Assembly: GCA_026129865.1 (NCBI GenBank)
Contig: JAHCHG010000002.1
Location: 62,001 to 126,000, forward strand
Source of the DNA: Pyrinomonadaceae bacterium
GTDB lineage: Bacteria > Acidobacteriota > Blastocatellia > Pyrinomonadales > Pyrinomonadaceae
Direction: 5' to 3'
Length of the DNA stretch: 64,000 bases
Shown here: positions 1 to 9,500 of the stretch, in pieces
Position numbering within the stretch: position 1 is the stretch's first letter
Layout: each line of letters opens with the position of its first letter
Program-made: the position numbers and the translations under genes
The notes under the pieces: model-generated
Told to the model about the DNA's origin: nothing
Databases searched by the model: none
The model's input: only the letters and a program-made list of their open reading frames with translations

Positions 1-111
1 CCGCCCGTTGTCTCCGAACGACGTGTCTATATCGCCCGCTCTCCGGGCAGATGCCGCGCCCGCCGCCGCGGTTAAAAACACTAATACGATCAGGAATAGA
101 GTTGTTTTCAT
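1..111 (-). CDS. Secreted delta-60 repeat protein, N-terminal part only
   Basis: This is the first 37 codons of a minus-strand gene that leaves the window at its left edge. The visible protein begins with a signal peptide (MKTTLFLIVLVFLTAAAG) ending near an Ala-rich cleavage site. It then reads DIDTSFGDNG, the start of a delta-60 (DTSFG) beta-propeller-like repeat. The same repeat builds the complete protein at 51986-53488, which suggests an exported protein of similar kind. The ATG follows a strong hairpin by only 12 bases, so it has its own promoter in or before that hairpin or is read through. It looks like host sequence rather than phage. Function unknown. Confidence 0.75.
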   Translation of the reverse strand, partial: MKTTLFLIVLVFLTAAAGAASARRAGDIDTSFGDNGR

Positions 112-123
112 CGCTCTAATTTA

Positions 124-163
124 ATCGAAAAACCGGGAAGAAACAATAGATTTCTTCCCGGTT
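124..163 (-). terminator. Rho-independent terminator after the P-domain gene
   Basis: A perfect 13 bp stem (131-143 with 151-163, loop 144-150) is followed on the minus strand by a short T run. It lies 27 bases past the stop of the P-domain gene and immediately before the delta-60 gene, so it closes the transcript that comes from the right. Confidence 0.8.
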
Positions 164-189
164 GCTTTGTTTGCCGAAAACCTTCGGAT

Positions 190-1095
190 TTATTCCGGAT
201 CGGCTGTCCAGTCGTATGTAAAAGGATCGTTATTCGGTGTGATCGCATCGATGGACGGCGTAAACACGTGGCGTCCCGCCGTCACCTGAATAATATGCTG
301 CGAACCGCTGACGACATTGGCAAAGGAATAAAACCCGAACGAGCCGGATGTCGTATAGCGCGGGTTGCCGTCCGGTCCGAGCAGTTTGACGATCGCGCCG
401 GCGATCGGCGTGCCGGTCGCGGTTTTTACCGTTCCCTGGACGGTTACCGGCGCGCTCGTGACGCTCACGTGATAGATCTCCAGCGTCCATCCGCCGGCAA
501 GCGTTCCCGAGCCGCCCTTGCTGTTGTCGTCGACATATAGTTTCCAGACGCCGTTCGGGCTGTTCGTCCCGTTAAAAACGCTCAGATCGTCCGGATACGC
601 TCCGACCGGCGCCGGAAACGGCATCGAATCGCCGTGCTCCTGCGATATTCCGTCCGTCGAGCCTTTATATGGTTTATACGAACCTGACGGAATGTCTGTG
701 TTTGGATTATCCCAAATGTCCGTCAGAGCATTCTCGTCGATAATCAAATTTACATTCTGAATTCCATCACCGCCGCCGCTGCTCATACAGTCGGCAAACA
801 GCCACGATTTCTGACCGGTCGGGCTGACGAGCAGCATTCCGATGTCGTCCGGATAATCGTGCGACAGGTTATTGAGTTTGACGACGACGCGGACGACGCT
901 GCCCGCCGGCACGCCGGAAACCGTGATCTCCGACGGATACGAAGGCGCCACCGAATTGTCGTAAATTTCGAGCTCCGACGAGTTTGAAAAAGGATATTTC
1001 TCCTGCGCCGACGCCTGTACGGCAAAGATGCCGGTTAAAATAAATAGACCGATTGCCGCTGCAATTGCGGCAAATGCTTTGTTTTTGTTTTTCAT
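190..1095 (-). CDS. Secreted protein with P (proprotein convertase) domain and carboxypeptidase-regulatory domain
   Basis: The 301-residue protein has an N-terminal signal peptide (about residues 1-30, cleavage after VQASA). A P/Homo-B type jelly-roll domain follows at about 45-208; its marks are the HDYPDDIGMLLVSPTG block and the ending GVWKLYVDD...GTLAGGWTLEI. A C-terminal beta-sandwich of the carboxypeptidase-regulatory type spans about 215-285 (VQGTVKTATGTPIAGAIVKL). No protease domain is present, so this is a binding module pair without visible catalytic residues. It lies 54 bases beyond the last tail gene, in the same direction, and before a strong terminator. It could therefore be the distal gene of the late phage transcript (a moron) or the first host gene beside the prophage. 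The C-terminal module resembles that of the host protein at 51986-53488, which favours host origin. Confidence 0.75.
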   Translation of the reverse strand: MKNKNKAFAAIAAAIGLFILTGIFAVQASAQEKYPFSNSSELEIYDNSVAPSYPSEITVSGVPAGSVVRVVVKLNNLSHDYPDDIGMLLVSPTGQKSWLFADCMSSGGGDGIQNVNLIIDENALTDIWDNPNTDIPSGSYKPYKGSTDGISQEHGDSMPFPAPVGAYPDDLSVFNGTNSPNGVWKLYVDDNSKGGSGTLAGGWTLEIYHVSVTSAPVTVQGTVKTATGTPIAGAIVKLLGPDGNPRYTTSGSFGFYSFANVVSGSQHIIQVTAGRHVFTPSIDAITPNNDPFTYDWTADPE

Positions 1096-1123
1096 AATTT
1101 ATCGATTTTGGACGGTTTTTCAG

Positions 1124-1145
1124 CCGCCGCCCGGCGGTTTTTTTT
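1124..1145 (+). terminator. Hairpin with T8 tail, rightward
   Basis: Stem CCGCC (1124-1128) pairs with GGCGG (1133-1137) and eight T follow on the plus strand. It is oriented against the surrounding minus-strand genes, so it would stop transcripts entering the prophage from the left. On the minus strand the hairpin lacks a T run. It lies in the only gap between the tail genes and the P-domain gene, near the presumed left prophage end. Confidence 0.5.
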
Positions 1146-1149
1146 AACA

Positions 1150-2289
1150 TTAAGCGATCGTCCAGCCTTTGCCGGTCGCGATCGAGGGATTGGATTGCGG
1201 GTAGCCGTGGCAGCCCGTAACTCTCAGCTGGCGAACTCCGCCGGTCGCGATACCGACCGACGTATAAAGAGCGTCGAGCGCCGCCGCCGACAGCATTTTT
1301 ACGTTTTGCGAGAGATCTATCGTCACCAGACCGGCGTTGGGCAGCAGCAGAGACCGCAGCGCGTTGCAGCTGGTAAATGTTCCCGTCGCGCTTGTTACCG
1401 AGCCGAAATCGAGGCTCAATTCGCGCAGGCTCGAACAGCCGTTAAATGCGCTATTGGCATTCGTAACGGACGCGAAATTGATGTTTACCGTTTCGAGCAG
1501 AGCGCATGTTCCAAACATCGTGTTTGCCGTCGTCACCGCGCCGGAGTTGAGATCGATCCGCCGCAGGCTGTAGCAGAAATTAAAGGCAAAGCTGGCGTCG
1601 GTTACGTTTGCAAAGTCGATGAGCACCTTTTGCAGTGCCCAGCAGTAGCGAAACAGGGTCACCGCCGACACAAGCTGGTTCGTGCCGTAAAATTCGAAGA
1701 TCTCCAGATTGCGCTGCGCCGCGTTCAGGTTTGAAACCGCCAAACTTCCAATCTGCGAGCCGCGCATTCGGATATCCAGAAATCCGCCGGTGTAAAATGT
1801 CCCGACTGCGGAATGATTTTTATTAAAATCTACGCTGGTCAGGTTTTCGCCCGCCTGCGGGGTAATGGTGATTATCGCCTGGCGGTAACCGCGCGCGCAC
1901 CAGGTTGCCGAGCCGATGGATTCATAGTTGTATTTCTTTTCGGCGGTTGCTCCCGCGGCAAAATTTTGCGGCGCGCCGCCGTCGCCCCAATCGACGGTAT
2001 ATGCGCCCGATATCTGAAACGCGACGAAATTGGCATCCGACGGGTAAACCGCGTGCAGCGCGACGATCTTCTGCTCCGCTGCGCCGATCGCGGGCAGCTC
2101 CAGCCAATCTGCCGGACGCCGGTATTCCGCGCTCGACGGCGGCGGTTCTGGTCCGGGAATCGCGGCGATCTTTCCGGGATAATCCGAAAAAGGTTCGGCG
2201 CCTACGCTGACGCCTTTTGCCGCAATGGCGTTCTTTATCTGCGTTTTCGTGTCGGATAAAAGCAGCAGTTTTTCGGCAATGGTCGTCAT
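1150..2289 (-). CDS. Tail appendage protein with BspA-like leucine-rich repeats
   Basis: A 379-residue protein at the distal end of the tail operon. Its N-terminus (about 1-45, ending in the PFSDYPGKI block) is the short helical motif common in phage appendage proteins that contain 'TKxxIKxAIxxKGV'. A region with LPAIGAAEQKIVALHAVYP follows. Five consecutive 23-residue repeats run from about 211 to 325, each with F..C..L and VT.A positions; this is the DUF285/BspA type of leucine-rich repeat. The C-terminus is IATGKGWTIA, also typical of this kind of protein. Position after the tail tip genes suggests a surface or receptor-binding role, which is inference. It is separated by three bases from the preceding fibre-like gene, so the two are probably co-translated. 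Confidence 0.7.
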   Translation of the reverse strand: MTTIAEKLLLLSDTKTQIKNAIAAKGVSVGAEPFSDYPGKIAAIPGPEPPPSSAEYRRPADWLELPAIGAAEQKIVALHAVYPSDANFVAFQISGAYTVDWGDGGAPQNFAAGATAEKKYNYESIGSATWCARGYRQAIITITPQAGENLTSVDFNKNHSAVGTFYTGGFLDIRMRGSQIGSLAVSNLNAAQRNLEIFEFYGTNQLVSAVTLFRYCWALQKVLIDFANVTDASFAFNFCYSLRRIDLNSGAVTTANTMFGTCALLETVNINFASVTNANSAFNGCSSLRELSLDFGSVTSATGTFTSCNALRSLLLPNAGLVTIDLSQNVKMLSAAALDALYTSVGIATGGVRQLRVTGCHGYPQSNPSIATGKGWTIA

Positions 2290-2292
2290 GTT

Positions 2293-2757
2293 CTATTCTC
2301 CGTTTATCGCATCGAGCGCCGCGCCGATATCTCCTAAAAAGGCGTCGACCTCGGCTTTTGTATAGTAATTTCCAAGTGCGAGTGCTATCAGGGAGTTGAC
2401 GGTTTCGGGCGCATCGACAACCGCGCCGCCGGCGCGCAGGCTGTCCTTATTTAAAGGACTTCCGTCGCCGTATTCGAGCAGGGCGTACCAGACGGTGCCG
2501 TCCGGTTCGGTAAATTTCAGCGGCGGCTGGATAAATCCGTCTGCGTTGCACCATAGCAGAAACGGGTCGGGATTGTTTTGCGAATCGATCTGCGGAATCG
2601 CGCCGTCGGCATCGAGGATCGTAACGATCTCAAATCGCTGGATCGAACCGTCGAGCGTGTAATCGTTTTCGCACAGTTCTATTTTCAGCGGCTTCCCGGC
2701 GGCGGGTTTGCCGTTTGCCAGGTAAAATGTTCCGGTAATCTGTCGTTTTCTGATCAT
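2293..2757 (-). CDS. Tail-fibre-like protein
   Basis: 154 residues. The first 110 residues form a beta-rich domain (RQITGTFYLANGKPAAGKPLKIEL...WYALLEYGDG) similar in style to phage adhesin head domains. The C-terminus carries NYYTKAEVDAFLGDIGAALDAI, a form of the YYTKxEVD coiled-coil motif that recurs in tail fibre and baseplate upper proteins. It lies between a lectin-like tail protein (two bases away) and the LRR tail protein, in one operon. A trimeric fibre linking the tail tip to the LRR protein is a reasonable guess. No enzyme motif is seen. Confidence 0.6.
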   Translation of the reverse strand: MIRKRQITGTFYLANGKPAAGKPLKIELCENDYTLDGSIQRFEIVTILDADGAIPQIDSQNNPDPFLLWCNADGFIQPPLKFTEPDGTVWYALLEYGDGSPLNKDSLRAGGAVVDAPETVNSLIALALGNYYTKAEVDAFLGDIGAALDAINGE

Positions 2758-2759
2758 TT

Positions 2760-3758
2760 TTATTGCACCTCGATCGCGTCAAACGCGTAGTTGAATCTAA
2801 AGGAAACCTCTCCGCCCTGTTCTCTGATCGGCGAAGCCGTTTTGACGATCGAGATCCTTTCGGGCGAAAACCTGTGATCGCGCAGAGCAAAAGGTGCGAT
2901 CGGATAGTGGAGCGCGTGAAACGCCTCGGCGGCTTCGTATTCTTCCTGGCGTCGGAGCGCAAACGGCAGTTCGAACGATCGCCGCATCTGCCCGCGCACC
3001 AGCGCTTTTTCCTGCCCGGAATACGGTTCGCTCAAATAATGTTCGCGCCCGCGTTCGGACGACCGCGCGCGGTCGTGCGGAAAGGGAAATATCAGGTGGG
3101 TCGCGTCATATTCTTCCCACAATCGAAATTTCATCGCGAAATACTGGTAGATCGACTCGCGCTCTTTGGCGGCTTTTTCCTGCGAATAGATCAGCTGTTC
3201 AACAAACCAGCCCTTAAATTTCCGGTCGGTCAGGGTTTTCTGCTGCCCGATCTGGATGCCGTCCATCGTAATTCCGGGCGGATATTTGATCTCGATCAGC
3301 TTAAAATTTGCGCTCATCGGCGCTTTTTGGGTCGATTCGGTAAAAATGCGGTTTGCCTTGCGGTATTCATAGCTCCCGAATGCGGTGTAGCCGAAATCGA
3401 AAAATTCGTCGGTGCCGGTGTCGCCGGTCAAAACGTCGCCCGCCGTCGCGCCGGATAATATTCCGCGATACCCCGTAAATACGGCTTCATCAGCCGCGCA
3501 GACGAGGAATATATGCCGAGCGGTCAGCGCGCCGGTGTATTTCAGCGGAGTTCGCGAACCGTTGAAATACCATGCCGGTCTGCCGTTTAAAACCGCCGAG
3601 GTCAGCACCGGCTCATTGCCGACGGTGCACGAAATATGTCGCCCTTTTCCCGAATAATCGTAGATTATCTCGTGCCCGGATTCGCCCGCCTGGTACTGGT
3701 GCCAGGCTTCCATATCTCCGAGCGGCAGAATATTTTTTTTCGTCCAATCGTCGATCAT
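2760..3758 (-). CDS. Tail protein with concanavalin/LamG-like domain
   Basis: The start at 3758 has GGAGG five bases upstream and forms an ATGA overlap with the stop of the preceding gene; a longer frame to 3788 has no such signal. The 332-residue product has a jelly-roll-like stretch at about 15-215 with features of the LamG/concanavalin fold (YDYSGKGRH near the start, RPAWYFNGSR, ILSG, and a C-terminal GWFVEQLIYSQEKAAKERESIYQYF typical of such domains). A compact C-terminal part (about 240-332, ALRDHRFSPERISIV) follows and may anchor it to the tail. It is probably a carbohydrate-binding tail component. Coupling to the hub gene upstream implies matched production. Confidence 0.6.
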   Translation of the reverse strand: MIDDWTKKNILPLGDMEAWHQYQAGESGHEIIYDYSGKGRHISCTVGNEPVLTSAVLNGRPAWYFNGSRTPLKYTGALTARHIFLVCAADEAVFTGYRGILSGATAGDVLTGDTGTDEFFDFGYTAFGSYEYRKANRIFTESTQKAPMSANFKLIEIKYPPGITMDGIQIGQQKTLTDRKFKGWFVEQLIYSQEKAAKERESIYQYFAMKFRLWEEYDATHLIFPFPHDRARSSERGREHYLSEPYSGQEKALVRGQMRRSFELPFALRRQEEYEAAEAFHALHYPIAPFALRDHRFSPERISIVKTASPIREQGGEVSFRFNYAFDAIEVQ

Positions 3759-5434
3759 TTTTCCTCCGATTCTGTCTCCTTGCCCCATTCGAGCAGTTTG
3801 AAGATGCGTTCGTCGGCAGCCGAATCTATCGATTTATCGGCGGCTTCAAGGCAGAGAAACGGTTTGTTCGTCCACCCCGAAAGCTCGTGAGTTACGGTTA
3901 CCAGGTCGCCGGGCAAAACGCCGAGCGTTTCCGGCATTCCCTCAAATTCGCAGATATTCCGCGCGGTTTTAAGCTTTGCGTAATGCTCCAGATTTTTCAG
4001 CGCCTGCCAGTGTGTGGCGTTGCCGACATAGACGGTTTCCGAAATACTCCGCCCGGCGATCGCGCGCAGCTCCGGCACGTCGTAGATCACCTTCGGATCG
4101 AATTTTCCCAGGTAACGGTTCATCAGATCGCGACCTTCGGCAATGTACCTGTTCGGCAGGTTCAACAGATCCTGCTGGCTGTAGCGCGGCGAGAATTTAA
4201 ATGTGTTTTTTACGATATTGGTTTCGTCGAATGTAAAAGAGGCTGTCAGATCGTCTATGCAGAAAAATTTCAGTTTCCCGTCCGCGTCCTGAAATCCGCC
4301 GTTGCAGCTGAGCATTACCTGGCGCAGAAATTCGTCGAAGTTCGTCCGCCCGGTGAACGCGGCGTGGCATTCGAACCGTTTAGCCGATTCGTTTTTCGGA
4401 TAGAGCCTGTCCTGCGGAACGACGGCGCGCGGCTGCGAAGCGCTCTGCCATTCGAATTTAAACTGCGAATCGCCCGCCGCGTTGTTCCATTCGAGCTTGA
4501 TGTCGTACCACTGGTCGGCGGTGGCGGCAAAGGTCGCCGTATGTTCCCCGGTCGTGCCCCATTGATCTATCAGCGGCGTCGAAAGGTTATTTATCCACAA
4601 TCTGCCGCCGTCGTTATGAGTCAGATAGAGCGTATAGGTCTCGGAATACCGGAACCTGATCTTGCCTTCCCATCGGACGCTGAATCCGGTCGGAGTCAGG
4701 TTCAGCGCGGGAGCGCCGGTCGACGGTTCGTATTGAATGATCGGGTCGAATCGTTTGGATTTCAGCGTGTTAAATGCCGTACCGTCGTAGTATCGACCGG
4801 TCAGCCCCAATCCCTGCGGCAGAGTCGTGTAATCGGGCGTCTCGATCTGGTCGCAGGCGACACGCAGCGCTTCGAGTGCGGGAAAATTCAAACGCGAGTT
4901 GGGATAACGCCGAATCTCCTTACAGCCGAAGACCGCCACATCCGCCGGATTCGTCAGCAGTTCGTCCGTTGTGACGATCGTGCCGGAATCGTCGTAAATA
5001 TCGCCGAGCTGGCAGTTGTAAATGCCGCTCAAACCTTCGGGCGGATCGTTTTTCGTGTCAAACGCCGGAATGCCGGTTTCCGATCCGTTCGGGCATTCGA
5101 CCCGTATCCATGCCGTGTTCGAATGCGGAGTGTCTTTATCGAAAACCGAATCTATGCCTTGTGTCGCGTCGCCGTCGCCGGGCGACTTGATGCCCGGATA
5201 GAATTTATATTTCGCCGCCGCCCGGTTGATGCCGCGAAACCATACGCCGACGGGACCGAACCAGCCTTTGCCGAATGCCTCGCCGAGCATCTGCTGAATC
5301 TTGACGACGTGCGTCGGCGACGCGCCGGTGACGACCGATTTCGCCAGGTCGCCTTCGATAACATGCCTGCCGAACGCCACTTCGAGAAAAAGCTCGTCGG
5401 TTTCCTTTCCTTTTAAATGGTCGACAACTGTCAT
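3755..5434 (-). CDS. Tail tip/hub protein with inserted PA14 domain
   Basis: 559 residues. The N-terminal part (about 1-205) contains ASPTHVVKIQQMLGEAFGKGWFGPVGVWFRG. The C-terminal part (about 355-559; DEFLRQVMLSCNGGF..DGKLKF and LGVLPGDLVTVTHEL) looks like the hub/gpJ-type proteins that follow DUF2163-type genes in long-tailed phages. Between them (about 210-350) lies a PA14-like beta-barrel: GLTGRYYDG at its start, a central YTLYLTHNDGGRLWINN and the ending WYDIKLEWNNAAGDSQFKFEWQS. PA14 domains bind glycans in other proteins, so the tip itself may recognise a surface sugar. The gene begins three bases after the DUF2163-like gene and overlaps the next one by ATGA. Confidence 0.7.
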   Translation of the reverse strand: MTVVDHLKGKETDELFLEVAFGRHVIEGDLAKSVVTGASPTHVVKIQQMLGEAFGKGWFGPVGVWFRGINRAAAKYKFYPGIKSPGDGDATQGIDSVFDKDTPHSNTAWIRVECPNGSETGIPAFDTKNDPPEGLSGIYNCQLGDIYDDSGTIVTTDELLTNPADVAVFGCKEIRRYPNSRLNFPALEALRVACDQIETPDYTTLPQGLGLTGRYYDGTAFNTLKSKRFDPIIQYEPSTGAPALNLTPTGFSVRWEGKIRFRYSETYTLYLTHNDGGRLWINNLSTPLIDQWGTTGEHTATFAATADQWYDIKLEWNNAAGDSQFKFEWQSASQPRAVVPQDRLYPKNESAKRFECHAAFTGRTNFDEFLRQVMLSCNGGFQDADGKLKFFCIDDLTASFTFDETNIVKNTFKFSPRYSQQDLLNLPNRYIAEGRDLMNRYLGKFDPKVIYDVPELRAIAGRSISETVYVGNATHWQALKNLEHYAKLKTARNICEFEGMPETLGVLPGDLVTVTHELSGWTNKPFLCLEAADKSIDSAADERIFKLLEWGKETESEEK

Positions 5435-5437
5435 AAT

Positions 5438-6559
5438 TTAATCCAGATCGAATGGACTTTTGGCGTTATGCGCGACGATCATCTTTTCCGCCGTGTCGCC
5501 GGCACAGTAAATATGCCCGGTTTCGAGCTCGATCTTTAGCACGTCGCCGCGCCCGGCGCGCGAACCGAGCAGCATTTTCGACGCGGCGGTTTCGTGTCCT
5601 GCGGTCGTCAAAACTGCATCGCCGGGTTTGAATTTCGACACCGCCAGACCGTCGCGATCGGAATCGTTCCGAATCGCTTTATGCGACCGGCTCGAATAGC
5701 ACACCGCGCCGTTTGCCGCGATAAATTCAAAGATCTCGACGTTCTCAAAAAGCTCCAGGCTTTTTATCCGGTTAAATTCTTTTGCGATCGGGTCGAAAAG
5801 CAGATCGGTTGCACGCAAAAAACCGACCATCGCCGTGCGTGGCTTACCGCCGCCGCCGTCGATCAGGCAGTATTGATCAAGTCTAGGGCATGATGGTCGT
5901 ATGCCGCCTCCCGTGTTGCCGCCGGTTCCGGGAATGTCCTGATCCGGCGGATAGCGGTGCTGCATACCGCCGAAATGATGCGCGTTGCCTTTGCCGTCGC
6001 AGCCCAATTTCGCGGTCAAATGATGATTGCATTCCGTTTCGCCGCCCGCGTACGCGCAGGTTTTGGCATCCTTAAAGACAAATTCGCACTGCTGCGCAAG
6101 CGTCCGGCTGCAGACGATGCCGCCCGGCGCGATCGTGTCGGCAACAATGTCGAACGAAACACGCAGATCGTCCGCTTCCGGACGCTGGACCGTACCCCGA
6201 AACATCTCGATCCATTCGTTTACGCCGGTCGGTTCTCCGTTTGCGAGCTGCCGGTAATATCTGCCGATAACCGCCTCCGCCTGCTGCCATTTCTGCCAGT
6301 TTGCCGCAAGGTTCAGCCCCGCGGCGCGGTCTTTATTTTGTATCGAAACGGAAACGCTGTCGGTCGCGCTTTCCAGCGTTTGCAGGATCTCCGACACATT
6401 TTCCAAATCGTTCGGGTAAATTCCGGCGGCGATATTCAGCGGCGACGTAGCGAATTTCAGCGTCGTCGAATCGGGGAAATCGAGATCGAGCGTATAGTCG
6501 ATCTCGCGTTCGGCTCCGGATAAGATTGTCGTCAGATTTGTCGATAATGTTCGCGGCAT
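5438..6559 (-). CDS. DUF2163/gpL-type minor tail protein fused to a Hint-like domain
   Basis: 373 residues. Residues 1-200 match the plan of DUF2163 (phage BR0599) tail proteins, including a four-cysteine cluster (C150, C158, C168, C177) comparable to the metal or Fe-S site of lambda gpL. After a Gly-rich linker (211-219) the protein continues with features of a Hint (hedgehog/intein) fold. These are a block A-like cysteine C231 (DQYCLID), a block B-like histidine H293 (SRSHKAI), KPGDAVLT, and a C-terminal GHIYCAGD...IVAHN with H364-N365. The residue after HN is Ala rather than Cys/Ser/Thr, so splicing is unlikely, but autocleavage remains possible. The gene abuts the tape measure gene (stop and start adjacent) and is followed by the hub gene. 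Confidence 0.7.
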   Translation of the reverse strand: MPRTLSTNLTTILSGAEREIDYTLDLDFPDSTTLKFATSPLNIAAGIYPNDLENVSEILQTLESATDSVSVSIQNKDRAAGLNLAANWQKWQQAEAVIGRYYRQLANGEPTGVNEWIEMFRGTVQRPEADDLRVSFDIVADTIAPGGIVCSRTLAQQCEFVFKDAKTCAYAGGETECNHHLTAKLGCDGKGNAHHFGGMQHRYPPDQDIPGTGGNTGGGIRPSCPRLDQYCLIDGGGGKPRTAMVGFLRATDLLFDPIAKEFNRIKSLELFENVEIFEFIAANGAVCYSSRSHKAIRNDSDRDGLAVSKFKPGDAVLTTAGHETAASKMLLGSRAGRGDVLKIELETGHIYCAGDTAEKMIVAHNAKSPFDLD

Positions 6560-9500
6560 CTATCTGATTTTTCCTTGTTTTTTCGCTCCGTTTATCAATT
6601 TGACCAGCGTCCGCTCGCCGCCGTCGCTCTGCATATAGCCGTCGGCGCGTTCGTCAAACGTGTCGCCGTTCAAAACGACCGTCAGATTTGGTTTCACCAC
6701 TATCTGCGGCGGCTGCGGCGCGAAAACAGGTCTCGTGCCCGACAGATCTGCGCCGCCCGCAAAGCGCGGACGCGGCATTGAGGGTTTCGACGGATAATTG
6801 GGTATCTGCGCCTCGGCAAAAACATCGAATCCCGCGCTGGCGCGAATGCGCGCCTGCTGCTGCGGATTTAAGACCATCTCACCGCGCGAGATCATCGCCA
6901 GCAGATCGTCTTTTTTGTCGAAAACGCCCGGTATCAGCCCGTTCGGCTTGAAATAATCGGCAAAATAATTGCCGCCGGCAAATTCCGGCAGGATCCGCTT
7001 TGTCCGGTCTCCCGCTGCCCGCGCTTCCTCGACCGCCTTTTTCAGCTGCTCCATCAATCCGTCCGGAACCCGGTCGATCTCAGCCAGCTTTTGCTGAATT
7101 ATTCTCTGCGATTCCTTACGGTATTTTTTCGATTCAAACTGCAGTCCGAATCCTGATGCGATCTGATTACGCAGTTCGCGACCGCGCGAAATGGCAGAAT
7201 CGGGGTCGGCGCGCAGGAATCTCACGTCTTCGATCAGCTGGCGAAGTTCGTTAAACGCATCGGCAAAGCCCTGATTCAGCTGCGGCATTTTCTCGCGTTT
7301 ATCGCGTTTTCGTTTCGGATCGCCGCCGAATAGCCCGAACAGCGCACCGATTCCCGCGCCGATCGCCGCGCCCCACGGTCCGAACATCGAACCGATGCTC
7401 ATGCCCGTTCCCGCGCTCGACAGAATTCCGCCGAAACGACCGCCGATCAATCCGCCGGCAAGCGCGGCGATGTCGCCTGCTCCGCCCAAAATGCCTGCCA
7501 GACGGCTCGAACCGCCGAAGACATTTTTTCGCGGAGCGAAAATTCCGCCGTCTTTTGTGCCGAACAGTCCTTTTATTGAAGAAAGAAAACCTCCGCCGCC
7601 GGGCTGCCCGAGCCCGAGCGCGTTCGGTCCCAGACCCGAAAGCGCCGGTCCCGCGCCCGGCACGCTTTGACCGCCGCCGAAATTAAAGATGCCGCCGCCG
7701 GCGTTGCCGCCGAATATGCTGCCGAGATTGATGCCGCCGATGCTCGGTAAGCCCGCCGCCGCGCCGCCGGAATTCAAAACCAATTGGCGGAGCAGCTTGT
7801 TCGTTTCGTCGAGTTTGCCGACGATCGGTTTAGCCACCGGATTGTCGGTCGCGTTCGGATCGAACCCGAGAATGTTCGTCGCCAAAAATTCCGACAATTT
7901 ATTTATGAAATTGTCTTTTACGCGATTGGCAAAATTGGTGAAAAGACCCTGAATATCGCCTTCGGAAAGCAGAGTGATCGTTTCGCGGAAGAAATCCGTC
8001 AGCTCTGCGTGAAGTCTTCGCAGCTCGGTCTGGGCGTCGATCTCCGCCGCCAGATTCAAGAGATATTCTTTCTGCGCCGGATCCAGATCGCGGTAGCCGC
8101 GCTCCAGATCGCGCAGCGTCCGCTCGTATTCGGTCAGCTCGCGACCGTTTCGGCGAATCTGATCGAGTTCGTCTTCGAGCGATTGTTTGAATGAGTCAAA
8201 CCGCTGATCGCGCCGGGCGATACTGTCTTTATTAAATCCTTCGGTCGCGCCGCGGAGTTTTGCGACGACCTCGTCGATCTTCGCCGCGTCGAACGTGCCG
8301 AATGCGGCGAGCATCGTCAGCCATTCGCGGACATATTCGGCAAATTTATCTGTGTCGATCAGGCTGCCGGCGGTGAAAAGTCCGCGAATCTCGGTCAGCG
8401 CGCCGCCGTCAAACCGGAGTTCGGCGATCTGCTCGATCGAGCGGAGAAAATCCAGCGCGTCCGATTTATTGAGGTCTTCGGTCGCGGTACGGAAATTTTC
8501 CGAAATGCCGCCCAGCGCATCTGCCGCCGCGCGCGCCGCCTCGCGCAGCTTTTTGGCTGTCCCGGCGTCCGCCGCTTTCTGCATTTCGATCCGGGTTTTT
8601 TCGATCGCCGGCGTCAGGACGTTTTCGAAGAATTCCGCCGTAAATGCGCCCGCGTCTTTGAGCTTTCGGATTTCCAGGTCGAACATCGCCAGCGGCGTAA
8701 TGCCGTTGTCAAACTCGGCGCCGAGCTCGATCACCTGCCGCGCCGCATCTTCGCGCAGCTGTTTGAAATTTTCGAGCGTCGATTTCAACAGGTCGAGCTC
8801 CGCGCGTTTTGCCGCCGCCGCATTTTCCGTCGCCGGCATCATCACGACCAGCTGGTCGTCCAGCACACCGAGCTCGTTTATCTCGCGGATCGTCGCTTCG
8901 ATAGACTGCAGATTGGATTCGAATTCGCGCAGCGCGGTCAGTTCCTCCTGGATCGCGTCCGCGCCGCCTTCGATCAGTTTATTGATTCGATATCGGGTTT
9001 CCTCGATTTCGCGCAATGACTGAGCAGCGGCATCGAATTCGATAAATGCAAATTCTTTTCCTCCGCCTGCCGCTCGTTGCGTTTTTTCGAGTACTTTTGT
9101 CGTATATTCCCGAAATGACGGCTCGCCTTTACGAAACACCTTCGGATCGTCATATCGATGCATCGCACCCTGACCGCCATACCACGCCGCCGCCGCCATT
9201 CTGACGGCTTTATTGACGTCGCCGCCGGATTTTTTCATCGCCGCCTGCAGGTATTTCCCCATTTCGCCGTTAAAAACCTTTATCTGGGCATCGACATCGT
9301 TTTTAAACTGTTCGGCAGATAGGATTTTTCCGACGTATTTCTTCGTCCAGTTGGGAATGTTCGCCGGCATCACCTGAAACAGGCTGAGTGCACCCGTCCG
9401 CGCATTTCTGGCGTTAATATTTCCGCCGGATTCCTGTGCCATCGTGCCCTTGCGCATTGCGTCCAGAACCGACTGCAAATCACCCAGTTCGTCTTTTAGC

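Noticed and set aside
3572-5416. Long plus-strand ORF of 614 codons
   Set aside because: It is the shadow of the tail hub, lectin-like and neighbouring genes on the minus strand. It is rich in Arg and shows no domain, while the minus-strand frames have clear tail features.
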